A stretch of 53,754 bases of DNA from positions 1-53,754 of the forward strand of contig QCCU01000010.1 of NCBI GenBank assembly GCA_003278855.1, written 5' to 3'. Within the stretch, counting starts at the first letter, position 1. Each line of letters starts with the position of its first letter. Below, piece after piece: positions 44,065-52,628 of the stretch. This stretch comes from Prochlorococcus sp. AG-347-M23. Its GTDB lineage: Bacteria > Cyanobacteriota > Cyanobacteriia > PCC-6307 > Cyanobiaceae. The notes beneath the pieces were generated by a model. The model made no database searches and had not been told where the DNA came from. It saw only the letters and a program-made list of their open reading frames with translations. The translations under genes were made by a program, and so were the position numbers.

Positions 44065-45087
44065 TTAAAAATAGTAATTTTTGTACCAATCAGCAAAAGA
44101 TTTTATTCCAATTGAAAGAGGCGTTTTAGGAGAGTCTCCAATCCAATTTTTTAATAAACTATCATCTGCCTGCGTATCATTAACGTCACCTTTTTGCGTT
44201 TCTTCATATTCTTTTATTGCGTTTATGCCGAATTCTGTTTCTAAATAAGAAATAAATTTCTCAAGATTTATAGATTCGCTATTACCAATATTAAGTATCA
44301 TATTTGGAGCAAAACTGGTAGAGGGATTAGGATATTTGCAATTAAAATTTTGATCTATTACTGCTGGTTTTTGCATTAAGTCAAATATGTTTTGAATCAC
44401 ATCATCTATAAAAGTAAAACTTCTTGACATATTCCCATGATTAAAAACTTTTATGGGTTTTTTATTAATTATCGCGTCTGCAAATATCATTGGAGCCATA
44501 TCTGGCCTACCCCAAGGCCCATATACTGTAAATAATCTCAAGCCAATGCAAGATAGTTTATATAAATGGCTATATGTATGTGCCATAAGTTCATTAGATC
44601 TTTTTGTCGCAGCATATAAACTTACTGGATGATTTACTGGATCATTTTCAGAAAATGGAATTTTTGTATTTCCCCCATAAACAGAGCTACTGCTAGCATA
44701 AAGAAGACGTTTTACTTTTGAACTTCTACAACATTCTAAAATATTTGAAAATCCAACTATATTAGAATTGATATACGCACTAGGGTTCTCAAGCGAATAT
44801 CTAACTCCTGCTTGTGCAGCTAAATTAATTACAGTTTCAGGATTATATTCTTTAAATATTTCAAAAAGTTTATCTTTATTTATTAAATCAGTTTTATAAA
44901 AGTTCCAAGTTTGGTTTTTAAGATGAAGCTTAGATAAGATTGCTAATCTTTTATTTTTTAAGTTAATGTCGTAGTAATTATTTATGTTATCTATACCTAT
45001 TACATTAAATCCATTTTCTAGTAGTTTTTTACAGATGTGGAATCCTATAAAACCAGCACAACCAGTAACTAATATAGGTTTATTCAT
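44065..45087 (-). CDS. UDP-glucuronate 4-epimerase-like nucleotide-sugar epimerase
   Basis: A 340-residue extended SDR of the CapI/LspL type. The NAD site is VTGCAGFIGFHICKKLL (7-23) with the long-loop NNYYDINLKNKRL typical of UDP-glucuronate epimerases. SSSSVYGGN and SLYAATKRSNELMAH (Tyr-x3-Lys) form the active site, and LRLFTVYGPWGRPDMAP is strongly family-specific. It converts UDP-glucuronate to UDP-galacturonate; the donor would come from the ugd gene product in the same island. Confidence 0.87.
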   Translation of the reverse strand: MNKPILVTGCAGFIGFHICKKLLENGFNVIGIDNINNYYDINLKNKRLAILSKLHLKNQTWNFYKTDLINKDKLFEIFKEYNPETVINLAAQAGVRYSLENPSAYINSNIVGFSNILECCRSSKVKRLLYASSSSVYGGNTKIPFSENDPVNHPVSLYAATKRSNELMAHTYSHLYKLSCIGLRLFTVYGPWGRPDMAPMIFADAIINKKPIKVFNHGNMSRSFTFIDDVIQNIFDLMQKPAVIDQNFNCKYPNPSTSFAPNMILNIGNSESINLEKFISYLETEFGINAIKEYEETQKGDVNDTQADDSLLKNWIGDSPKTPLSIGIKSFADWYKNYYF

Positions 45088-45169
45088 TACACATTAATTA
45101 ATTTATACATTAATTTAAAATTTCTCAAGAGTGTATTTATATTTTAATTTGCTTATTGTAAAATTTTTA

Positions 45170-45175
45170 TATAAT
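45170..45175 (+). promoter_or_regulatory. TATAAT just before galE
   Basis: Perfect -10 hexamer ending 8 bases before the TTG start at 45184; the leader would be nearly absent. Confidence 0.3.
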
Positions 45176-45183
45176 GATTATTT

Positions 45184-46248
45184 TTGAATTTGAAATCAAT
45201 ATTGGTTACTGGTGGTGCTGGGTTCATAGGATCACATACATGCCTAACATTATTAGAAAATGGATTTGAAATTTTTGTTTTTGATTCTTATATAAATTCT
45301 TCAAAAAAGTCATTAAAAAATATCATTAAGATTTTAAAAAAAAATAATAAAGATTTAGAAAGTAATCTTCATTTATTTAAAGGCGATTTAAAAAATGTGA
45401 GAAATATTGAGGCAATCTTTCAAGCAGCATTAAAAAAGAACAAAGCAATTGAAGCTGTAATACATTTTGCGGGATTAAAATCAGTTAAAGAATCAATTGT
45501 TTATCCATGTTCTTATTGGGATAACAACGTTACTGGAACAATAAATCTTTTAAAAATAATGGAAAAATATAATTGTAGAAACATTGTTTACAGTAGCAGC
45601 GCAACTGTATATAAAGTTAAATCAAATAAATTATTAAACGAGAAAGATGAATGTGAACCTGTTAATCCCTATGGTCAAACAAAACTTACGATTGAGAATT
45701 TTCTAAAAGATATTTTTAATAGTGCATCTTCAGAATGGCGAATTGCTTGTTTAAGGTATTTTAATCCTGCGGGGGCTCATAAATCGGGCCTTATAGGGGA
45801 AAGTCCATTAGGAAAGCCTAATAATTTATATCCACAGATAACTAAAGTAGCATTAGGAAAAATGAGTGAAATTAAAATTTTTGGTTCAAATTGGCCAACT
45901 CCTGATGGCACAGGAGTAAGAGACTATATACATGTAAGTGATTTGGCAGAGGGACATTTATTAGCATTAAATTATTTATTAAATAATAAACCTCAAATTC
46001 TAACTCTTAATCTTGGTACTGGCAAAGGAACTAGCGTATTAGAATTTATAAGAATCTTTGAAAGAATTAATAATGTAAAAGTTCCTTTTAGTTTTAGCAA
46101 AAGAAGAGATGGAGATAATGCTATTGTTGTGGCAAATAATTCATTAGCAAAATCAATTCTAAAATGGATTCCAAAAAGAAATATAGAGGATATTTGTAAA
46201 AGTGGATGGAATTGGCAGCTGAAGAATCCAAATGGATTTAATAAATAA
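45184..46248 (+). CDS. galE: UDP-glucose 4-epimerase
   Basis: A 354-residue GalE. The NAD site is LVTGGAGFIGSHTCLTLLE, followed by VIHFAGLKSVKES, the catalytic SSSATVY and PYGQTKLTIE (Tyr-x3-Lys), and LRYFNPAGAH. The C-terminal GTGVRDYIHVSDLAEGH is also diagnostic. The start is TTG 45184 or TTG 45190; no ATG is available before the dinucleotide fold. It interconverts UDP-glucose and UDP-galactose (or the GlcNAc pair) for the polysaccharide. Confidence 0.93.
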   Translation: MNLKSILVTGGAGFIGSHTCLTLLENGFEIFVFDSYINSSKKSLKNIIKILKKNNKDLESNLHLFKGDLKNVRNIEAIFQAALKKNKAIEAVIHFAGLKSVKESIVYPCSYWDNNVTGTINLLKIMEKYNCRNIVYSSSATVYKVKSNKLLNEKDECEPVNPYGQTKLTIENFLKDIFNSASSEWRIACLRYFNPAGAHKSGLIGESPLGKPNNLYPQITKVALGKMSEIKIFGSNWPTPDGTGVRDYIHVSDLAEGHLLALNYLLNNKPQILTLNLGTGKGTSVLEFIRIFERINNVKVPFSFSKRRDGDNAIVVANNSLAKSILKWIPKRNIEDICKSGWNWQLKNPNGFNK

Positions 46249-46380
46249 AAAATTTATAAAAATAATATATTTTATTTTTACAACTATTTTATTAATAATT
46301 TAAACCAGCTTCTAAAAAGTTCTTAAAAAAATTTTTAAAATTAAGTTTTAATGTAAAATATTCTAAGAAAATTAATATAT

Positions 46381-47007
46381 ATGATTAAAAAAAATAAAGT
46401 TGCATTAATTACAGGAATAACAGGGCAAGACGGAAGTTATCTGGCAGAATTTCTTTTAGAAAAGGATTATGAAGTCCATGGTTTGAAAAGACGTTCAAGT
46501 TCTTTCAATACATCAAGAATAAATTATGGACTTGAAAAATGTATGTATATGGGAAATCTTGATGCTCAAAGGGATTGGGGCCATGCAAAAGATTATCTTG
46601 AAATGCAATGGTTGATGCTTCAGCAGGAAAACCCTGAAGATTACGTAATAGCTACAGAAGAAATAAAAAGTGTACGAGAATTTATAGAAATATTTGCAAA
46701 AGTGCTTGGTTGGGAAAAGAAGGAGGGAGGAAAAGCTATTATCTGGGAAAAAAGTGGTCTAAATGAAGTTGGAAAAAGAGCAGATTCAGAAGAAGTAGTT
46801 GTCAGAATTGATCCAAGATACTTTAGAGCAACTGAAGTAGAACAGTTACTCGGAGATCCATCAAAAGCTAAAGAAAAGCTAAATTGGGAACCAAAAATAA
46901 CTTTAAATCAATTAGTTGCTGAGATGATTGAGGAAGATTCTAATGAGGCCAAAAAAGAATCTTTACTTAAGAAGAAAGGTTTCGCAATATATGGTTCTAA
47001 AGAATAA
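46381..47007 (+). pseudogene. gmd: gmd, GDP-mannose 4,6-dehydratase with a large in-frame internal deletion
   Basis: A 208-residue open frame that joins the N-terminal NADP fold of Gmd (VALITGITGQDGSYLAEFLL, then KRRSSSFNTSRI to residue 47) directly to its C-terminal part (GLEKCMYMGNLDAQRDWGHA from residue 50, then WEPKITLNQLVAEM). About 160-170 central residues are missing compared with the usual ~365, including the catalytic Ser/Thr-Glu and Tyr-x3-Lys. The frame is kept, and its stop overlaps the manC start by one base. It cannot be an active dehydratase. An assembly collapse is possible but less likely, as both halves are clean. Confidence 0.85.
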
Positions 47008-48467
47008 TGAATTCTAAGAAGATACCTAAAATTATTCCAATTATTCTTGCGGGCGGAACAGGTTCAAGACTTTGGCCTTTATCAAGAAAGAGTTACCCTA
47101 AACAATTTATAAATCTCCTAGATGATGAATATACTTTGTTGCAAAAAACATATAAAAGAATAGAAAATCTAGATTACATTTGTAGACCAATAATTATTTG
47201 TAATGAAGAACATAGATTTATTGTGGGACATCAAATGCATGCGATAAATGTTGAACCACTTTGTATACTACTTGAACCCGAGGGTAGAAATACTACTCCC
47301 GCCATTACAATTGCTGCCTTAAAAGTTTTAGATATATTTAAGGATAAAAACATTGAACCTTTACTTTTAATTCTCTCTTCAGATCACCAAATTAAAGATA
47401 TTAATAATTTTCATTTGGCTATTAAAAGTAGTATTGATTCAGCTACCCAAGATAATCTAATAATTTTTGGAGTACCTCCAACATATCCTGCAACTGGCTA
47501 TGGATATATTAAAACTGAAAAACAACTTAATCCTAATGAAAATAATCCTATCAAGGTTAATAAGTTCATAGAAAAACCAGATGAAAAAACTGCGCAATAT
47601 TTTATAAAGGATAAAAAATACTCTTGGAATAGTGGAATGTTTTTTTTCAGGGCGAATGCAATAATAAATGAGATCAAAAATTTCGCTCCAGAGGTACTTA
47701 AAAATTGCGAAAAATGTTTAGAAAACAGTAAAGTGGATCTAGACTTCCTAAGACTAGAAGAAAATTCATTTAAAAGTTGTGAAAATTCTTCTATTGATAT
47801 TTCAGTATTTGAAAAAACAACAAAAGCATTTGTAATTCCTCTTAACTGCGGTTGGGATGATATTGGAAGCTGGGAATCCCTCTGGAAAATATCTGAAAAA
47901 GATTTAAATGGTAATTCTTTAAAAGGAAAGGTGTTAGCAGAAGATACTAAAAATTCTTTAATATGGAGTGATAATAAATTAGTTGTAGGAATTGGTTTAG
48001 AAAATATAGTAATTATTGAGACTAAAGATTCAGTTTTAGTTACTAATAGTAAATGTTCTCAAAGTGTAAAAAATATAGTTTCTTTAATGATTCAAAAAGG
48101 CTTTAATGAAGCTCAAAATCATAAAATTGTATATAGACCTTGGGGTTCTTTCTTATCTATCGAAGATGGAAGCACTTGGCAAATAAAAAAAATTGATGTT
48201 AATCCTGGAGCCTCTCTATCTCTTCAAATGCATTTTCATAGATCTGAACATTGGGTTGTTGTAAATGGTACTGCTAAGGTAGAGGTGGGTAATATTGAGA
48301 AAATAATTGGCCCTAATGAAAGTGTTTATATACCCTTGGGAGCTAAACATAGACTATCTAATCCTACTAAATTACCCTTAACATTAATAGAAATTCAAAG
48401 TGGGAGTTATCTAGGAGAAGATGATATTAAAAGATTTGAAGATAAATATGGCAGAGAAAATAACTAA
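47007..48467 (+). CDS. manC: Mannose-1-phosphate guanylyltransferase / mannose-6-phosphate isomerase
   Basis: A 486-residue type II enzyme. The N-terminal nucleotidyltransferase has ILAGGTGSRLWPLSRKSYPKQF, FIEKPD and the central GCGWDD-like NCGWDDIGSWES. The C-terminal cupin isomerase domain has YRPWGSF, SLQMHFHRSEHWVVVNG and PLGAKHRLSNP. It makes GDP-mannose. The ATG overlaps the stop of the deleted gmd by one base. It converges on ugd with a 4-base overlap. Confidence 0.95.
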   Translation: MNSKKIPKIIPIILAGGTGSRLWPLSRKSYPKQFINLLDDEYTLLQKTYKRIENLDYICRPIIICNEEHRFIVGHQMHAINVEPLCILLEPEGRNTTPAITIAALKVLDIFKDKNIEPLLLILSSDHQIKDINNFHLAIKSSIDSATQDNLIIFGVPPTYPATGYGYIKTEKQLNPNENNPIKVNKFIEKPDEKTAQYFIKDKKYSWNSGMFFFRANAIINEIKNFAPEVLKNCEKCLENSKVDLDFLRLEENSFKSCENSSIDISVFEKTTKAFVIPLNCGWDDIGSWESLWKISEKDLNGNSLKGKVLAEDTKNSLIWSDNKLVVGIGLENIVIIETKDSVLVTNSKCSQSVKNIVSLMIQKGFNEAQNHKIVYRPWGSFLSIEDGSTWQIKKIDVNPGASLSLQMHFHRSEHWVVVNGTAKVEVGNIEKIIGPNESVYIPLGAKHRLSNPTKLPLTLIEIQSGSYLGEDDIKRFEDKYGRENN

Positions 48468-49918
48468 AAATAACTTATTTCATCCTTTGAACTCCCATCT
48501 CCCAAACACCATAAATTAATTCCCGATTCTTTAACTAAATCAACATCTACTATAGACCTTGAATCAAATACCCAAGCTGGTTTAGCCATCTTTTTTTGAA
48601 CATTGAACCATTTAATATTTTTATAATCCTCCCATTCGGTTAGAACTAACACAGCGTGCGCATTATCAAAAATATTTAGATGATTACTAAATGTCCAACT
48701 GCCATAATTTTTATTTGAATTATCAATACTTTCATTTTTAATTTCCGTAAATTGCTTCATTTCTAAGTCGATCTCTATTTGTAAAGGATTGACTTTAGGA
48801 TCATGAATCACGAGTTCAGCACCTTCTTCGATTAAGTCTTTGCAAATCCTAATTGCTGCAGATTCTCTTGTATCGTTAGTATTTGCTTTAAATGCGAATC
48901 CTAAAATTACAATTTTCTTTTGTGATATGCTTCCAAAGAGCTTTTTCACAACAATTTTTGCTATTCGTTTTTGATGCCAATTGTTTATATTTACAACCTC
49001 TTCCCAAAATTTTGCTACTTCTTCAAGACCAAAATATTCTGCTAAGTAAACAAGGTTTAAAATATCTTTCTTGAAGCAACTACCACCAAATCCTGGCCCC
49101 GAATCTAGAAATTTTGATCCAATTCTGGAATCTCTACCTATTGCTCTTGAAACTTCTTTGATATTTGCACCAGTGACTTCACAAATCGCACTTATCGAAT
49201 TTATTGAACTAACTCGTTGAGCTAAAAAAGCATTAGATGTTAGTTTGGCAAGCTCACTACTCCATATATTTGTAAAAAGAATCTTTTCCTTGGGGATCCA
49301 ATTCTCATATATTTGACTTAACAAAAGCATTGCTGATTTATCCTCTCCCCCAATTAAAACTCTATCTGGATTTTCTAAATCTTCTATTGCTGTGCCTTCA
49401 GCAAGAAATTCTGGGTTAGATAATACACTAAAATTTTTTATATCAGTATCCCCTTGTGATTCCGAATCTAAGGAATTAAGTATTTTTTGGATCACCTCAG
49501 CTGTTCTAACTGGTAAAGTACTTTTTTCAACAACGATTGTATCGCCCTTAGAAAATTCGGCTACCTGTCTAGCACAAGCTTCTACCCACTTTAAATCACT
49601 AGATTTGCCAGCACCAAGACCCCTAGTCTTTGTAGGGGTGTTTACAGAAATGAATATAATATCTGCCGACTCAACTGCGTTTTTTATTTCGTTAGAGAAG
49701 AATAAATTTTTATTTCTTGTTCTTGTAATAATTTCCTTTAAACCTGGTTCAAATACAGGTAGTTTTGATAGATCCTTATTATTCCATGCTTCTATCCTTT
49801 TTTTATTAATATCAACAACATGAAAAAAAAGATCAGGACATTTACTTGCCATTACGGCCATAGTTGGACCCCCAACAAAACCAGCTCCTATGCAACAGAT
49901 ATTTTTTATTAATGTCAT
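48464..49918 (-). CDS. ugd: UDP-glucose 6-dehydrogenase
   Basis: A 484-residue UDP-glucose dehydrogenase that gives UDP-glucuronate. ICCIGAGFVGGPTMAVMASK is the NAD site, ISVNTPTKT and VVEKSTLPVRTAE follow, and the catalytic Cys lies in GPGFGGSCFKKDILNLVYL. The C-terminal domain begins near KIVILGFAFKANTNDTRESAA. The length and motifs match the longer, eukaryote-like class. Its product feeds the UDP-glucuronate epimerase 4 kb away. Confidence 0.95.
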   Translation of the reverse strand: MTLIKNICCIGAGFVGGPTMAVMASKCPDLFFHVVDINKKRIEAWNNKDLSKLPVFEPGLKEIITRTRNKNLFFSNEIKNAVESADIIFISVNTPTKTRGLGAGKSSDLKWVEACARQVAEFSKGDTIVVEKSTLPVRTAEVIQKILNSLDSESQGDTDIKNFSVLSNPEFLAEGTAIEDLENPDRVLIGGEDKSAMLLLSQIYENWIPKEKILFTNIWSSELAKLTSNAFLAQRVSSINSISAICEVTGANIKEVSRAIGRDSRIGSKFLDSGPGFGGSCFKKDILNLVYLAEYFGLEEVAKFWEEVVNINNWHQKRIAKIVVKKLFGSISQKKIVILGFAFKANTNDTRESAAIRICKDLIEEGAELVIHDPKVNPLQIEIDLEMKQFTEIKNESIDNSNKNYGSWTFSNHLNIFDNAHAVLVLTEWEDYKNIKWFNVQKKMAKPAWVFDSRSIVDVDLVKESGINLWCLGDGSSKDEISYF

Positions 49919-50134
49919 TTATTTACTTTAAACTAGAAAATCGAAATTCTTCAAAATTGAAAAATTTTTTGTTATTTTATTTTCTTAAATAATGAAAAAA
50001 TTTTTTAATCTAGAAATTTTCTCTAACAAAATCTTATTCAATAATTGATTATCACATTTTTTAATTTATAAAATAAAAATATTTTAAGTTGAAAATCTAA
50101 ATATTAAAAAAAATTATAAAAATTAATATTGTAT

Positions 50135-50800
50135 TTAAAATGCTCCTCGATCAAAAGGTAAAAGGATAACTCCAATCGTTCTAAAAAAAATATTTAAATC
50201 TAATAAAAAATTTATATTTTTTGCATAAATTAAATCTAACTGTATTCTTCTTTTATATGAAAGTTTATTTCTTCCACTGACTTGCCAGAGTCCAGACATC
50301 CCAGGTAAAACAGAAAAAGCTTTTTCAAAGCTATTTTCATACCTTATTATCTCTTCTTTAATAATTGGCCTTGGACCAATAAAGCTCATTTCTCCTTTTA
50401 AGATATTAAGAATCTGAGGAATTTCATCTAAGCTCGTATGTCTTAAATATTTTCCTAATGTTGTAATCCTAGGGTCATTTAATATTTTTTGATTACTTTC
50501 AAATTCTTTTTTAAGATCCAAATTATTCTTTAAAATTTCCTTTAACATAAAGTCAGCTTCTGGATGCATTGTCCTAAACTTATAACAAGAAAACCTTTTT
50601 TTATTTTTGCCAATTCTACTTTGAATAAATAAAATCGGCCCCCTTGAGCTTGCTTTTATAAGAAAAGCTATAATGAAAAATATTGGGATAAATAATATTA
50701 CTAGTAAACTTGCCAAAGTGAAGTCACAGAATCTTTTAAAAAATTTGTAATTGAAAAAATATTTGGTTATTTTCTTTTTAAAAGATAAAAGATAAAACAT
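50135..50800 (-). CDS. Second initiating sugar transferase (short, WcaJ-type C-domain)
   Basis: A 221-residue protein consisting of one membrane helix (FCDFTLASLLVILFIPIFFIIAF) and the catalytic bacterial sugar transferase domain: SSRGPILFIQSRIGKNKKRF, CYKFRTM, TSLDEIPQI, MSFIGPRPIIKEE and LPGMSGLWQVSGR. It lacks the N-terminal four-helix part of the enzyme at 37495-38754, so it is a minimal PglC/WbaP-core type. It lies 4 bases downstream of a GT4 gene. Two initiators suggest two polymers. Confidence 0.9.
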   Translation of the reverse strand: MFYLLSFKKKITKYFFNYKFFKRFCDFTLASLLVILFIPIFFIIAFLIKASSRGPILFIQSRIGKNKKRFSCYKFRTMHPEADFMLKEILKNNLDLKKEFESNQKILNDPRITTLGKYLRHTSLDEIPQILNILKGEMSFIGPRPIIKEEIIRYENSFEKAFSVLPGMSGLWQVSGRNKLSYKRRIQLDLIYAKNINFLLDLNIFFRTIGVILLPFDRGAF

Positions 50801-50804
50801 TGAA

Positions 50805-51977
50805 CTATAAATTTTTAAATTCGGCTAATGATTGATCAATGAATAAGTTCAATTTTTTATGGAATGTTTCAACTCCAAATTTTTGTGACCAGGCGTTTAT
50901 ATTATTGTTCGAAAATTCTTCCCAGATTTTCTTTTCTTCAAAATACTGTACGCATTCTTTAAGTGCATCTGGAGATTGATCTTTATATAAAATACCAGTT
51001 GGATTTTCTGAATTTGATGTAATACAGTTTACAGTATCCAATATTCCAGCCTTACCATAGGCAATAATTGGAGCACCGGCTGCCATAGCTTCTACTGGTG
51101 CAATACCAAAATCTTCAATTCCTGCATATAGAAATGCTCTGCAATTTTCCATCAATATTTTAATTTCGGAATCTTTTTGAAAGCCCAAAAATTTAATATT
51201 CTTATTAGCAATTTTCTTAAGATCATTTTTTTCTGGTCCTTCTCCAACAATAATAAGAGGATAGTCAAGTTTATTAAATGCTTTTACTAATAAATCTACT
51301 CTTTTATTTGGAACTAATCTAGATACGCTTAAGTAAAATTCTCCTCGATTATCGTTTGGGAAAAAATAATTAGTATTTACTGGGGGATGAATTATTTTTG
51401 AATCCCTCCCCCAATATTTTTTAATTCTTCTAGCAGTAAAAGAAGAGTTAGCGATAAATTTATCAACTCTTACGCTGCTAATGTAGTCCCATTTTCTAAG
51501 ACTCTGCAGAATTAATCTTAATAAGATAGTCAATTTTAATTTTTTATAAGAGGATTCATTTAAATAAATATGCATTTGGTCCCATGCATATCTCATTGGA
51601 GAATGTATATAACTTATATGAAGTTGGTCAGGAGAGGTGATAACTCCTTTAGCCACTGAATGACTTGAACTCATAACTAATTTATATTGATTAAGATCAA
51701 ATTGTTCAATTGCAAAAGGGAATAGAGGTAGATACTTATGAAAATGCTTTTTACTAAATGGCAAATTCTGAATAAATGAAGTAAATATTTTTTGCTTATT
51801 TGGCAGTCTAAAATTTTCTGTATCAAGATGATTTACAAGAGTGTACAAGTCATAATTTAGATCTTTTTTAGATAACCCTTTCTCAATTTCTTTTAAAACT
51901 TTTTCTGCTCCACCTTTATAATCTTGAGAAAGCCAGTCATGGATTAAAGCAATCTTTATATTACTATCGAACTTCAT
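50805..51977 (-). CDS. Glycosyltransferase family 4
   Basis: A 390-residue GT-B enzyme. The N-domain starts KIALIHDWLSQDYKGGAEKVL, and the C-domain has YLSVSRLVPNKRVDLLVKAF, LIIVGEGPE and the GT4 EX7E motif within EDFGIAPVEAMAAGAPIIAY. It probably transfers a mannose-like residue to the lipid-linked acceptor made by the sugar transferase gene that follows. The 4-base spacing indicates one operon. Confidence 0.9.
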   Translation of the reverse strand: MKFDSNIKIALIHDWLSQDYKGGAEKVLKEIEKGLSKKDLNYDLYTLVNHLDTENFRLPNKQKIFTSFIQNLPFSKKHFHKYLPLFPFAIEQFDLNQYKLVMSSSHSVAKGVITSPDQLHISYIHSPMRYAWDQMHIYLNESSYKKLKLTILLRLILQSLRKWDYISSVRVDKFIANSSFTARRIKKYWGRDSKIIHPPVNTNYFFPNDNRGEFYLSVSRLVPNKRVDLLVKAFNKLDYPLIIVGEGPEKNDLKKIANKNIKFLGFQKDSEIKILMENCRAFLYAGIEDFGIAPVEAMAAGAPIIAYGKAGILDTVNCITSNSENPTGILYKDQSPDALKECVQYFEEKKIWEEFSNNNINAWSQKFGVETFHKKLNLFIDQSLAEFKNL

Positions 51978-52628
51978 AAATTTCTGAGATTAAATTTATT
52001 TTACAAAATTAAATCATATAAACCAAAATAAATTAAAAAAAATTTTTTTCTATAACCTCTTTAAATTTGAAATTTAGAACATCTGAAATAAGATTTACTT
52101 TATCTATATCTATAGTTGAAAGATTATTTTCATTTTTATTGAATTGTTTGCTTTTTTTAATTGCTAATCTATCTTTTTTATGATCTAGATTATATATTTC
52201 CACAATAGATATTCCTAAATATAAGTTTGAATTTTACTTATCAAAGTCTATTAGTTTTTCTAAAGTAATTGATGCATATCTTGATCTTTTTTGAAGAATT
52301 TGAGTAATTGCAATTTTATATAAATAATTATTCTCATTAAATTTGAACCTTTCTTTGAAGAAAAACTCTGCATCTTTTAAATAAATTTGCTCTGGATCTG
52401 TTTGATTTATTAAACCACTAAATTAAATAGAGAATCAAATTCTCCATCTCTAAGAAAGGTTCCCATTCTCTCTATTTCTTATAATTTATTTATTTCTATT
52501 ATTTGAGAATTATTATTCTATTCTTGAACCTCAATATTTTTATAATTAATTTTTGCAAAATTTATTCTTTTATTATTTTTTTTTTTATCAAAGCTCCTGA
52601 TATATTTTTAGCAGTTTTAAATTCATTT
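51978..52628 (-). pseudogene. Decayed gene remnant downstream of the O-antigen ligase
   Basis: A minus-strand reading gives long protein-like stretches: MGTFLRDGEFDSLFN, then NQTDPEQIYLKDAEFFFKER and KIAITQILQKRSRYASITLE, then SIVEIYNLDHKKDRLAIKKS. In-frame stops and frame breaks interrupt them (for example after EKLIDFDK). The helical, repeat-like character could fit a TPR-type protein, but I cannot name the family. It lies between the GT4 and ligase genes, all on the same strand. Confidence 0.55.

Noticed and set aside
49392..49823. 143-codon plus-strand frame opposite ugd
   Set aside because: ugd has all family motifs on the other strand; the antisense frame has none.
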